Source: Ianthella basta
Lineage: Eukaryota; Porifera; Demospongiae; Verongiida; Ianthellidae
DNA length: 64,000 nucleotides
NCBI GenBank assembly: GCA_964019415.1
Contig: OZ025870.1
Coordinates: 888,501 to 952,500, forward strand
Direction of reading: 5' to 3'
Under the pieces are notes generated by a model. The model saw only the letters and a list, made by a program, of their open reading frames with translations, did not search any database and was not told the origin of the DNA. Position numbers and translations under genes: made by a program. Numbering within the stretch: position 1 is the first letter of the stretch; every line of letters starts with the position of its first letter. Below are positions 34,525 to 46,300 of this stretch, piece by piece.

Positions 34525-35342
34525 CTACATCGGCAGATGGACAGCAGAATCAGACACCTACTGGCAGTGGCTGTAAAGCATCCATCTTGTCACAGAATGT
34601 GTATGGTGAGTGTTAGATCAAAGGTAATGTGATTGGAGCCTTACCTGTGTTGCTTTATGATAATATTCAGTGTAATTGACTAATAAGAAGAAATGTTGGA
34701 TGAATTTGATAGCATCAATACCAATGCCATGTACATGCTCGCACTTACCTAGAAAGCTGTTATGCCGAAACTCTAGAGTGATGGCACTTTATTTGAAAAA
34801 TGCACTAATAGTCATGCATCGATCATACATGGTGCAAATGAGTGTATCTCCTATAAATTATGTTGACCATAATTATGCAATACAAGTGTCACAGTGGCAG
34901 TTGAGAATAGAATGGAAAATGGCACTGAATCATTCGTGACCTAATACAGTGTGAATCGTGCACCATGCCTATGATTGGCTGATATGAACGTGTTCTTCAC
35001 TTTTTTGGCTATCTTTCATGATGGAGAATGGGAAAGTTGATCCTTACTTTCCATGCAGAACGTCAAGGCCATCTCATGCTCCTCAGAAAACATGTGAGCA
35101 GGAACGCTGCAGGCAAGGGGAGGTCACTTTTGGAAGGACTGTGGCTTGAAGCAGCTGTGATAGAGGCATGTTTTAGTGACCACCCCAAGAGTGAGGAGGC
35201 TGTGCAAGCTGGGATTATCAAATGGACTGGAGGTGAAGGCCGAAATCCACCCACCTGGAGGGTACTTCTTGAAGCAATGGACTTTTCCAAAATTTCACAG
35301 CAATATATTCAAAATCTGAAGAAGGACCTCGGCCTTTCCTAA
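34525..35342 (+). pseudogene. Linker and Death-domain exons of gene F, cut off by upstream stop
   Basis: 34525-34605 (81 bases, acceptor AAACATAG, donor GTGAGT) encodes TSADGQQNQTPTGSGC and on. 35059-35342 (acceptor CCATGCAG, stop TAA) encodes a Death-like domain with HLMLLRKHVSRNAAGKGRSL, EAAVIEACFSDHP, GIIKWTGG, PPTWRVLLEAM and ISQQYIQNLKKDLGL. Phases are 1-1-1, as in the gene at 43315. The 453-base stretch between them is intron without a supported gene. No lesion is seen in either exon; only the stop at 34183 separates them from the G domain. Confidence 0.6.
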
Positions 35343-36267
35343 GGTGAATGTTGCTAGCTACAGCTTACACATATGCGTAGTGTTTTCATGCATGTTAGAG
35401 ATGTCATTGCTTGTAGCTATAATATTATATCTAAGTATATAGCTTACCTTCGAGTAACTATGCTCTTTATCTATTATACATCTTTCTCACAGTTGTACTC
35501 TGACACCCAACCAAGAACCAATTGTGGGAAAGAGACTGTGCACAGCTGAATGTATGAATTGGCTATTTTGTTCCTGTTGATGTATTAACTGAACTATGCA
35601 CATTGTACTGAATTGTGTAGCATGCTATTTCTTGTAGCATGCTATTCATTATATATAGCTAGCTAGCTACAAATACGTAGCTAGCTAGCTAGCTGGTCAT
35701 GATATTTTTCCCCTCGTGTTGTGTTGTAGCCTCATACTTTATAACTAGTTGCAATTACTTGCAATTAATTGTCTTATAATTGTATTGTATGTGCACGTGT
35801 CATAACTAATGATTTGCAATTGATCGTGAGAACATAAATTCAAAATGGATCTGGACTCAACCTACGTAAGTGTGTTGGAGTTGTAGATCGTCGATCATCT
35901 CAAGGTGTCCTCCTGCCTGACAGTCTGCTTGAATTATCTGTAGCTTGTGCAAGAAGCTGCATTTCACCCTCAACGTGCCACAGGTGAGAGAGAAGGAGAG
36001 CTAATAACTGTAAGACAAGGAAGGGTCTCAGTTTGGTGTGTTGTAGCAACCTGCTATAGATATAGCTACATACGTAGGCATGTTCAGGTCCTCATTACCT
36101 ACGGATATTTAAGCACCCTTACATTGGAAGTGATTGATTACATGTATCTGCATAATCATGAGAATTACTATGTACTTTTAATATTACTTCTTAGGCATTG
36201 TGGGCGTCTTTGCAGCTATATACTTAACCATTAGTAATGATTCTTGCGTGCTCACCTATGTCCACTA
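35343..36267. other. Intergenic, no gene seen
   Basis: Contains TAGC-rich simple sequence near 35657-35692. A 95-codon frame at 35947-36234 has no motif I can recognise. Confidence 0.45.
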
Positions 36268-36821
36268 CTGACTACTGGATTAGTCGCTACAGTGGGCTAT
36301 ATCATCAGCTCAATCTCAATTGGAGCAGCACTGAGAGGCTAGGGATCTCAGGTTCGGGAGCGGGTATGATAGCTGCTGCCATCTTGCACCGCGTACGACC
36401 ATACATTTTCAATGTGACTGGGGCTGGCGGCCAATGGCCGGTCGCATGTGGAATCGTTACTCTAGCGACTGGATTTGGCGCCACAATAGGATACTGTGCT
36501 AGCTCAGTGCCAGTTGAGGCGGTGCTTCTTGCGGTTTTAGCTGCAGGATTAGGAATGCTCGCGATCGTTGAGTGTAGGTCCAACTTCCTGTACAGTGTTA
36601 TTGAGAGAGGGTACTTGAAATCAGCCGGTCTTATTGCACTGGCCACTGGATTTGGCGCCACCACTGGACGCTATGCCTTTTCAGTGTCAGCTGGAGCATT
36701 ATTAGGAGGGATATTTGGAGCTGGGATAGGGATGATTGCCGCGGCTGCCACGTTGAGTGAAGTTGACACTTCGGCTGGCACTACCCGTGTGGCTAACTAT
36801 AAGACAGAACACTTACAGTGA
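36268..36821 (+). pseudogene. Gly-zipper membrane protein copy, frameshifted and 5' truncated
   Basis: Homology to the copy at 31842 starts inside the first repeat (ACTACTGGATTAGTCGCTAC). After GCAGCACTGAGAGG the insert CTAGGG replaces a single A (net +5), which brings in an in-frame TAG. The same kind of insert (CTAGGT) is in the copy at 42197. Repeats two and three stay open to the normal end (ANYKTEHLQ). A product from an internal start (MIAAAILHRV) is conceivable. Confidence 0.65.
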
Positions 36822-37414
36822 AGTTGCTGAGTATATGGGGCAGTGGTGTATTGGTAGACATGGAGCACAGCAGGAACATATAGTTTACTTCACCCAATTT
36901 TGCAATTCCTACTTTTGTACATTTTTATGCGTCATTGATGTAATATAAACAGTTGATCTGGTATACATGTTGGCATAATGTGCTAGAACAAGTAGTAGTG
37001 GTGTCTGTGAAATGTGCTCAAGGGCTATGGAGCTGTCGCTATAGCAGCACTGGTATAAGGCTGTTGTGAATAACCTGAATTGTTGATTATTTTAGGGTGA
37101 TGGGCTCAGAAAGAGTAATCTATTTTGTATATGCATACACACAGCGTCAGTTGTTAATGGAAAGAAATTTATGCACTGCAAGACGTCAGCACTTGTTTGG
37201 CTCTCTCTTCTGCTACTTTGAACTGCATGCATAATCTCAAGCTCAGTGCCAGTGGACTTGTTCATGTGAGTACTAGAAACCTGTAGGTGACAGTTTATTG
37301 CTTGATCCAATTGCGTAGTTGTTTAGATCCACAATGGTTCACTCCACATGCATGCTTAATTCCCTCTCTCATTGTATATCTCTATGTGATTTCTGAGTCA
37401 ACGTCATCTGTCAC

Positions 37415-37735
37415 ACGACAGTGCCTTTTGGCAGTAACCCCAATAGCCAAGTGCAGATTACTTTCACTGGATATTTGTGAGGGCAATTGCTGCCAACACT
37501 GCTATTACTGAGGCAGACCAAGACAAGCTAACGGAAGCTATTTCTCTCTCACCTTCAAGCTCTATTCAAAAGATACTGTCGGATGATATTGATGACAGCA
37601 CACACACACAATGACATAGACCTTATAATTATCCTTTGCATTGTTCAGTCTTGTATGTAAATGGAAACACACATATACACCTTCTTTAATGTGCATGAGT
37701 TTGACGTCATTATTCAGGATTGCAAGCTCAGGAGT
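37415..37735 (+). pseudogene. Truncated copy of the 3' end of gene E
   Basis: Matches 30318-30640: GGCAGTAACCCCAATAGCCA, then GAGGCAGACCAAGACAAGCT, then CACACAATGACATAGACCTTA and about 100 bases of 3' flank. The coding part has indels and no G domain. It abuts the membrane-gene spacer at about 37401, which is a recombination junction. Confidence 0.8.
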
Positions 37736-37797
37736 GGTCCGTCGATTATGTATGTATTCCGTGAGTGCATGCATGTCAAAGACAGCACCTGATCATG

Positions 37798-38856
37798 AAT
37801 TATTGGGGCGAGCGAAGCGAAGCCCCTCTCATCTGGGTGGTGCGAAAATCGGAAGTTTGGTACGTCGCGGTTGCGCAATAGTTTTAGGTACGTCGCGGTT
37901 GCGCAATAGTTTTAGGTACGTCGCGGTTGCGCAATAGTTTTAGGTATGTTGCGGTTGCGCAATAGTTTTTGGTACATCGCGGTTGCGCAATAGTTTTTGG
38001 TACGTCGCGGTTGTGCAATACTTTACCTTATATGGGACGTTCGCTGCATTGCGCAATAGTTTGGGGGTTGTTGCGTTTGCGCAATAGTTTACCATCTTTG
38101 GTATGTAAGTAAGGTCTCTTACGCTTGCTTGCTACAGCCGCCTCTGTGACGGGCTACTTTTGATTACTGCGCAATTGCTATTACGCAGTCTCTGGTTGGT
38201 AGGTAGTTAAGGTCTCTTACGCTTGCTTGCTACAGCAGCCTCTGTGACGGGGTACTTTTGTCTCTTGCGCTGGTGCAATTGCGCAGTCTCTGGTGCCGGC
38301 TTTTAGTGTACTCTTCTGCTGGACAGGTGACTGTCAAGATAGTGAAGGTGAACTGGCCGGTTTAGCCATACAAGGACTGTATGGGCCAGGTGGGAAGTGT
38401 GCTGTTGCTTTGATAGTGAAGTTCTCTTACTCTTGCTGGCCATATTATGGAATTGGGCAATATTTAGCACACCGCAGCTGCCAGTTCCTGGCTGTTCAGA
38501 TGTACAGTTGATTTCAGAATGACTGGCCAACATGGCAAATGACAAATGACGTGATGTCACAGCAAATGACAATACTGAACAATAGGTGTGACATAATAGC
38601 AAGCAGCGAAACTACTAGTGACGTCACGTGCTGCCATTTGCCATTTTGGCCAACCATTCTGAAATCCGCTGTAGTCTCTGTCATACCCAGACCCCACCCA
38701 TCTGCCCGCCGGCAATATTATTATGACAGCATGCGCTACAACTAATTTCTAACTAAATCCTGATCGCAATTGTACGCATGTGTGCATGTATGTCCTTGAT
38801 AATAATAAAAAATAAAAGGACAAAAACAAAATAAACTTCCCGCTCGCCCCCACAAT
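37798..38856. mobile_element. TIR element with GCGAAGC tip, copy 1
   Basis: Left end GGGGCGAGCG then AAGCGAAGCCCC, a stem-loop whose loop holds two overlapping GCGAAGC units. Right end CGCTCGCCCCCAC, reverse complement GTGGGGGCGAGCG. Inside are about six 28-bp units carrying TTGCGCAATAGTTT (37861-38035). There is also an internal foldback with arms 38510-38543 and 38634-38666. A second copy starts 1,214 bases later. No transposase. Confidence 0.7.
37861..38035. repeat. 28-bp tandem array with C/EBP-like palindrome
   Basis: Unit GGTACGTCGCGGTTGCGCAA followed by TAGTTTTA, about six copies (the last is TTGTGCAA). Each carries the TTGCGCAA palindrome. The second element copy has about four units at 39074-39185. 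Confidence 0.85.
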
Positions 38857-39011
38857 GCCTTGCATTCGTCTAGTTATTAATGTTAGCGTTATTCATTGCA
38901 AGAGGGGATGTTAGTTCTATAATAATTTCATCGGAGTGGCTATTGGTCCGGCAGCCAGCTCAGCAAAATAGTATAAAACAACACCGTAGGTTGCGTATTA
39001 TATCCTGTATA

Positions 39012-39940
39012 AATTATTGGGGCGAGCGAAGCGAAGCCCCTCTCATCTGGGTGGTGCGAAAACCGGAAGTTTGGTACGTTGCGGTTGCGCAATAGTTTTT
39101 GGTATGTCGCGGTTGCGCAATAGTTTTTGGTACGTCGCGGTTGCGCAATAGTTTTTGGTACGTTGCGGTTGCACAATACTTTACCTTATATGGAACATTA
39201 GCTACATTGCGCAATAGTTTAGGAGTTGTCGCGCGTTTGCGCAATAGTTTGCCATCTTTGGTACGTAGCTAAGGTCTCTTACGCTTGCTTGCTACAGCCG
39301 CCTCTGTGACGGGGTACTTTTGTCTCTTGCGCTGGTGCAATTACACAGTCTCTGGTGCTGGCTTTTAATGTACTCTTCTGCTGGACAGGTGACTGTCTAG
39401 ATAATGAAGGTGAACTGGCCGGTTTAGCCATACAAGGACTGTATGGGCCAGGTGGGAGGTGTGCTGTTGCTTTGATAGTTAAGTTCTCTTACTCTTGCTG
39501 GCTATATTATGGGATTGGGCAATATTTAGCACACCGCAGCTGCCAGTTCCTGGCTGTTCAGATGTACAGTTGATTTCAGAATGACTGGTCAACATGGCAA
39601 ATGACAAATGACATGTGTCACAGCAAATGGCAATACTAAACAATAGGCGTGATGTAATAGCAAGCAGCTAACTACTAGTGACGTCACGCCATTCGGCCGT
39701 TCTGCCATTTGCCATTTTGGCCAACCATTCTGAAATCAGCTGTAGTCTCCGTCATACCCAGACCCCACCCATCTGCCGGCCGGCAATATTATTCTGACAG
39801 CATGCGCTACAACTAATTTCTAACTAAATCCTGATTGCAATTGTACGCATGTGTGCATGTATGTCCTTGATAATAATAAAAAATAAAACCATTGAGGACA
39901 AAAACAAAATAAACTTCCTGCTCGCCCCCACAATGCCTTG
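39012..39940. mobile_element. TIR element with GCGAAGC tip, copy 2
   Basis: Same ends and interior as copy 1, about 90 percent alike by eye, with a shorter 28-bp array. It contains a second copy of the 160-bp foldback (about 39572-39735). It ends just before a telomere-like run at 39968. Confidence 0.7.
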
Positions 39941-39967
39941 CATTTGTCTAGTTTTAATTATTTAGTA

Positions 39968-39987
39968 TTAGGGTTAGGGTTAGGGTT
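39968..39987. repeat. Interstitial TTAGGG repeat
   Basis: TTAGGG occurs three times in tandem plus TT, directly after the right end of the second TIR element. The animal telomere unit inside a chromosome can mark repair of a break or an insertion. Confidence 0.85.
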
Positions 39988-40162
39988 GATTTTATATAAT
40001 TTTGCTGAGCTGGCTGCCGACCAATAGACACGGGTATTTATATAGAAACAAAATAATAAATACTATCTGGCAACACAAGCTTTCTCAGGCGAAGACGATT
40101 AGACGCGTATACGAGGCTAGTGACGATAGAGTGGAGCCAATTAAGCAGCACGCATACACTTA

Positions 40163-40782
40163 ATGACTCAGATCAGCGATGAAGGAATGCTGCCAAGCAG
40201 CAGTGCATACGAGCCCGGTTCACCTTGGGTAGGAGATGACGGTTCAACCCCGCGCGATCCCAGCCCGCTCCAGAGATGCTATGCTGTTAAAGGCCCAAAA
40301 CAGCCTTCCCAGGCCACCACTCAAGTACATTCAAGTCCGATACACGAAAATGCACGGCAAATGGAACTAACAGTGGGCACTGCTAGCCAGCGCAGAAATT
40401 GCACAGAGGAGAGTACAGAGGAAGCTGTCCGGAAGCTCTTGAAGTCCTTCGGAGAACGCTTTGTGAACGAAGTCCGGGCAAAGGGTAACCTGGCCTTACT
40501 GCCAAGCTACATCGACAAGACATTATTCCTGAGGACATTCAGAACAAGGTGGAAGAAGCTCATAGCCATGAGTCAGCTAACAGTATCCTCCTTAAATTCC
40601 TCTCCCATCAATCGACCTGTGAGTCCTTGCGAAAGCTGATCACAATTATGGCCGAGGCCAAGGATTATCCTGCCATGAGCCAATTGGGAATTGATATGAG
40701 ATTGAAAATGGATTTGTTTATGCCAGTTCCAAGTACTCGTCCTGCTCCTGGTAAACGTACATGTGGCACCCAAACAGTGTAA
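40163..40782 (+). pseudogene. CARD-domain gene with N-terminal Pro/Ser-rich region, one frameshift
   Basis: ATG at 40163. The first 75 residues match the exon at 31028 (SSPIHENARQMELTV). A CARD-like domain follows: VRKLLKSFGERFVNEV, LLPSYIDK, then, after loss of one base near 40527, IPEDIQNKVEEAHSHESANS, ILLKFLSHQ and LRKLITIMAEAKDYPAMSQL. The end is GKRTCGTQTV. The CARD at 51590 aligns through the break (NVIPERIENRI; YLLYDFL; MIEAEGHPAMNRLG), which places the frameshift. Gene may be recently inactivated, or the base may be an assembly error. The CARD here is on the same exon as the N-terminal region. Confidence 0.62.
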
Positions 40783-42196
40783 TATGTATGCAATCACTAT
40801 AAATTAAAACCACTATAAGCCCTCGCCGTCACTAGCTATAGCACTCTATACACAGTGCATGGCATACAAGTACACTCACAATGTGCAGTCACAATGTGCA
40901 GTGGGTGTAATGTTTGTTCTTTATAAATGGCAAGCAGTACACACTAGTATAGGGCTTTAATTGCATATATAGCCATTGATAACTTTCTGGAACAAGTATG
41001 CTTGTATCTATATACTGCTCTGTGAGAATTATAATGATCTGTTAATGCAGCTGTTTATAAAATATAATATTGTCTCATTATCATATCAATCATTGTTTAT
41101 ATATTATTCTTATGAATTGGAACCAGAGCTGCTTGCAAGATATATTATAATACAACTATTTAATTGTGCCCATCCACACTATTATATACACCGCCGTGCA
41201 TATTGCAGTTGTTACCTCTTTAATAGTAGCTACCAAATTATCCATGCAGTAATCAGTGCAAATTATGGTCATGGCCGCAATATATATACTAGTGCCTGCA
41301 ATTAAAGTATTGGTGTCAGCTGTCCTATAAGCTATAGCTAGCTATACACATGTACATTGCTGACAGACTCCTAATCAGAAAACACTAAGCTAGTCTACAT
41401 TGCCCACGTGTTTACATGGGATGGCTTATAGAAACACCATGAAGTGGAACTCAAATTTCCTGGAATCTAGGATACATGCAAACACAGCGTCAAGATTCTG
41501 TAGTTTGCTCATGAGAATATGTACGATTGCGCAATGTACAGCGCAAGTGCCATCAGAGTGGATCCACTTACCATGCGTATCAGTACTGCTAATGTGGTCA
41601 AGAGCATGCATATGCATTCATACTAAAATGAATATTACTGCATGTCATGCAGATTGCCACAAAGAAGTACTGCCAAACTGCAGTGCACGTGACTTGCGAG
41701 CTCATATCTTCTTGAGTCGGAGATGGTGGTTTAAACTAGCATGCTCCCATTCTCCTCCATAGAGGCAATGCTGGAACTATACACACATTCGTATTTTGCC
41801 ACCCACACATGATCCAATTGATATTACTCAGCTATATATTTGGGTCAATAAATGCATGCATCATGCTGTCATTGCCTCATTAATAGTACCTAACAGATTA
41901 TGCATGTATTGATCAGTGCAGGTTATGGTCATCGCCCCGATGCTAGTGCCTGCATGCAAGTGGAATGTTGATGCCATCCGCCTAGCCTCCTAAGATGTGT
42001 TGATCTGCACATAAATTTGCATTGCAATTGCCTAAACATGTTTACATGGGATATCGACGTTCTAGCAAGATCGGCTATCTATGCAGCAGCAAATTGTGAG
42101 GGTTAGAAGTTTTAGAGTGAGCCTATAGCAAGAAAAGCATGCAGGAGCCGGACAATGACGTCACTAGACTATTGTGTAAGTCTTAAAAAGAATGAA
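40783..42196. other. Intergenic, no gene seen
   Basis: AT-rich spacer. Two diverged copies of a short block are visible (about 41220-41290 and 41870-41950: CATTA/CCTCATTAATAGTA, then GATCAGTGCA or TCAGTGCA and TTATGGTCAT). Frames at 40976-41305 and 41400-41762 have no recognisable motif. Confidence 0.45.
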
Positions 42197-42780
42197 AATG
42201 GCCGTCGACCTTGGTTTGGCAGGTATCACATAACTTTAACGAGTGGTTTAGTCGCTACAGTGGGCTACATCATCGGCTCAATCTCAGTTGGAACAGCACT
42301 GGGAGGCTAGGTATCTCAGGTTCGGGAGCGGGTATGATAGCTGCTGCCATCTTGCGCCGTGTGCGACCATACATTATCAATGTGACTGGGAAAGGCGGCC
42401 AATGGCTGATGGCATCTGGAGTCGTTACTCTAGCAACTGGATTTAGCGCCACAATAGGATACTGTGCTAGTTTAGTGCCGGTTGAGGGGGTACGTCTTGC
42501 GGTTTTAGCTGCAGGATTAGGATTGCTAGTCGATTGTAGGTCCAGCTTCCTATACAGTGTTATTGACAGAGGGTACTTGAAATCAGCCGGTCTTATATTA
42601 TTGCATTGGCCACTGGATTTGGCGCCACTACTGGACGCTACGTCATTTCAGTGTCCACTGGAGCAGTGCTGGGAGGGATATTTGGAGCTGGGGTAGGGAT
42701 AATTGCCGCAGCTGTGACGTTGAGTGAAGTTGACACCTCGCTTGATACTTCCTGTGGAATAACCTTAAGACAGAACACTT
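42197..42780 (+). pseudogene. Gly-zipper membrane protein copy, multiple frameshifts
   Basis: Starts AAAATGGCCGTCGACC like the intact copy at 31842. Lesions: extra bases in the first repeat (GGTATCACATAAC), the CTAGGT insert shared with the copy at 36268, and an ATATT insert before the third repeat. Homology runs to the end of repeat three. The upstream CRE (TGACGTCA, 42156) and ACTATTGTGTAAG motif are kept. Confidence 0.7.
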
Positions 42781-43314
42781 ACAGTAGGGTTGTTGAGAAC
42801 ATGGGGATGGTGGTGTATAGCGAGACATGGAGCATGACTGGGTCATGAGTTTTTACAACCAATTATTTGTATTATTGTCAACTTTTGTACATTTTAATAA
42901 TTGTGTATGTCACGGAAGTAATGTAAACAGTTGGTCTGGTGTACTTTTGCAGCTACATGTCAGCGAATTATGTTAGAGCGGGTAGCAGTGTCTGTGAAAT
43001 GTGCTCGTGCCATGGGCTGTGAAACTGTCCCTGGCATGGCGGCATGTGTTAGGGTATAATGTAAACTATTTACCCAAATCGGTTATTGTAGTGTGATGGG
43101 CTCAGAAAGAGTAAACTAACCGGTATTATCTGAATGCATTTAATGACAGTTCGTTTGTGGAGAGAAATGTATGCACTGCTAGACTCCATTCTGCTACTTG
43201 GCTGTGAGGGGTGGAGGGGCTAGCCTGCTATACTGTATATCACCCTAGCTTTTGTATGGGATACAGGTATAGCCACGTACTTATACGTAGTTAACCACAA
43301 GCGTAGAGAGAAAT

Positions 43315-46300
43315 ATGGGTCAGAGATCATCAACTTTGAGTACAGAGGAAATTCGTTTGGCCGATTCATGGCGCTTGAAATTTACCAGATCAGGATGTGC
43401 TGAAGAGTCGGCACCTTGCAGCGTCCTAGTGATCGGGGAGGCAGGATCAGGGAAGTCTACCCTCGTCAACAACCTAGTGAGGTATGAAGACAGTCACACT
43501 GAAGAGAGCGGCTCAAGACAATCAAGCGCACACGCGGCAGGTGCTGGCAGGCCTGTATATGCTGTGGAACTTAATGAATATCATTTGGAAGAAGACTCCG
43601 GTAGAGGAAGAAATGAAATGCTCCCTCAAAGGATAACATATCATGAAAGACCCTCGCGCGGTGGAGTTCGGGAAGATGAAGATTTTCTTCGTTTTGTTGA
43701 AGAGGACCGTCTTCGTTCTCAGTACATTTGGTCTATTGAGAGCATTCTACAGAAGAGGAAGATCGATCTTATTATTTTATGCTTGAAAATGCCTGTGCCA
43801 AGATCTGAGTTGGAGTTCCCTAACAAACTGCACACTTCTGCAGCATTTGGCCGGATTGTTAGGAAGGCAAAGAGAACTATAGTTGCACTTACCTTCGCTG
43901 ATTGCTGTTCAGCAGGCCTAGGAGTGGTCTATGGCCCCTCTGCCCAAGTGAGCCACTTTAATCGTGAACTTGATGAATGGAAACACACAGTACATCAATG
44001 GGCTAGCATGAGCCAGAAATTGGCCAAAAACGTACTGGTATACCCCATCTGCAATGATCCCAGAATGCTGCTCCCCAATCAAGAGAAATGGCTTCCCCCA
44101 CTTGTGCTGGGTATTCGTGAAATGCTGTCGCCTGAAGCAGTTAAGTACCTGATTCAGAAGCAGCATGCAGCATTGTGCAGATCAACAGAGAAGGTGCCTA
44201 AACTGGGGTACTTGTCTCAGTCAACCGAAAGTGCCACATCAGTAGAAAGGGAAACGCCCACAAACAGCAGGAAGACGGGTAAGAAGCATGCTTATAGTTG
44301 ATAATGTAGTTGCATGCATGCATGAATTTGGGCTATTTTTGTAACAATTTTATGCTACAACTTGATTTATGCTACAATCCAATTTATGCCACAACCTGAT
44401 TTATGCTAGTTGGAAATTGGGTAAATTACTAGATATTTTGTTAACCCTTCTACACTGTGGTGTTTCAGGAGGCTGGGGAGCTGTAGCCCTCTTAGTCCCT
44501 CTTAGTCTTGTTCCCAGCCCCCACAAAGTTGGTCTGGCACATTTGCTTGATATTAGAGAGGTTTAGCATAGCGTAAAACGATACAATTTACAATAACATA
44601 TTGTGCAATCACAAAGTAAGGTAAAATGCTTCCATATTTTACGATAGAACCGATCTTTATCATTTCTTTTAAACAGTATACACTTCGCCATCCTTTCAGT
44701 GTCTCCTGTCAGTGCCCTAGGCACTTCTACAGCATCTATGTGCAAGCCACTACTCACCCAGAGAGCGTTGCACAGCGTAGTTATCAGTGAGCAAGTATCC
44801 AGCTTTCTCAGCACCAGCGCGTGCCTTGGACTGTGCATGCTCCTTCTGCGGAGGTTCCTCTAGCTTATACGGCTGTCGGTCTTATTACAATGATACACAC
44901 AGATTCACCTGTACTTTTCAGCATTGCTGGCGACATCTTCCTGCTTTGCGAGTTCGTCGGACACGAGCAGACCAGCCTATATAGTGTCACCTGCCTCGGT
45001 GGAACTTGCTACCGGTGTAGCTTCTTGTACTCAATTGCGAAGGTGATGTCTTATTTCTTCTAATTGTCTTCTTGCTTTGGCAAGTAATCAGTCAATACGT
45101 GAGTTCCGTTGCTGCCATCTTACTAGTTCTACCGTTTTACCAAATTACCCTATGCCCAAGGCATCGTAATAACGGTACAATATCCACCATATCCATGGGA
45201 TACCGTAACATTATTACGCTATGCTAAAGCTCTCTATTCTGATTAATTGAAAAGTTTCAGTATGTTGCGTCACATGTATGCAAGAAGCACAAGGATTGGG
45301 GTGCTTACCAGAATTGCCTCTAGGGGCGGTAATGGACATTGAGAAACTGTACCAGGTCACCTTCTAAATATTTTGTAAGCAGTCAAATTGGGTGCAGAGT
45401 GGTCTCATTTGATAGAATACCAGAATACGACTCATGTAGGTTACATTGCGTGTCACAAGACATGGAGGAGCTTGCCAAGATGTTGGCAAGTGCCCCAAGG
45501 ATGGTATCAAAATATCAAGCAGATGTGCCAGACCACCTTTTGAGCCATTGCAAAATGACAGCCGGAAGTGGGCTGGGGATGAGACTATAGCCCTCTTTGA
45601 TGGCAGCTAATTTATGCTGGCTAGTATACTAGTATTCACGGCCCTATGACATAGTGACAGTATAATGTATAAATATACATGTATTAATACTATAGAAATT
45701 ATATTTATTATTTATAATTTATAGCTTTGCATATGGTTACAGTTTAACTTAGTAAATCAATAGCTGAAAACCTTCATATAGCTCTGTTCATACAAATGTG
45801 AAGTTACAGTCTTATTAGCACATGTAATATTAATGGCAGTACCATACCTTCTGCAACATAATATACAAACATGGATCAGTCAGTTGTGTATTCTCACCAT
45901 CAATTTCTCACCTGCAAACATAGCTACATCGGCAGATGGACAGCAGAATCAGACACCAACTGGCAGTGGTTGCAAAGCATCCATCTTGTCACAGAAAGTG
46001 TATGGTGAGTGTGAGGGCAAGGCTACTTAATGTTAATGGAAGCCTTGTGTCACTTGCTGTATTGTATAAGTATATTTATAGGTACAAGAAGTAATGCTGG
46101 ATGAATATGATGTAAAATAGCACCAATATAATTTTATTTATACCAATGCCAAGTAGATGCATTGTGCATATATAGAAGTTGTCATATTGAAACTAAAAGC
46201 ATGCAATGTCACTTCATAAGAAGTACACTTACAGTCATTGATTATACAATAGTGTTATACAAGTGTACATACTGTAATCGTAGAAATTTTCATGTGGGCA

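Noticed and set aside
44563..45063. Frames inside intron 1 of the AIG1-Death gene as an extra exon
   Set aside because: They lie inside the Mutator-like insertion, and the phase-1 junction from 44278 to 45924 works without them.
45339..45590. 83-codon ORF near the right end of the intron element
   Set aside because: It overlaps the element terminus and has no recognisable domain.
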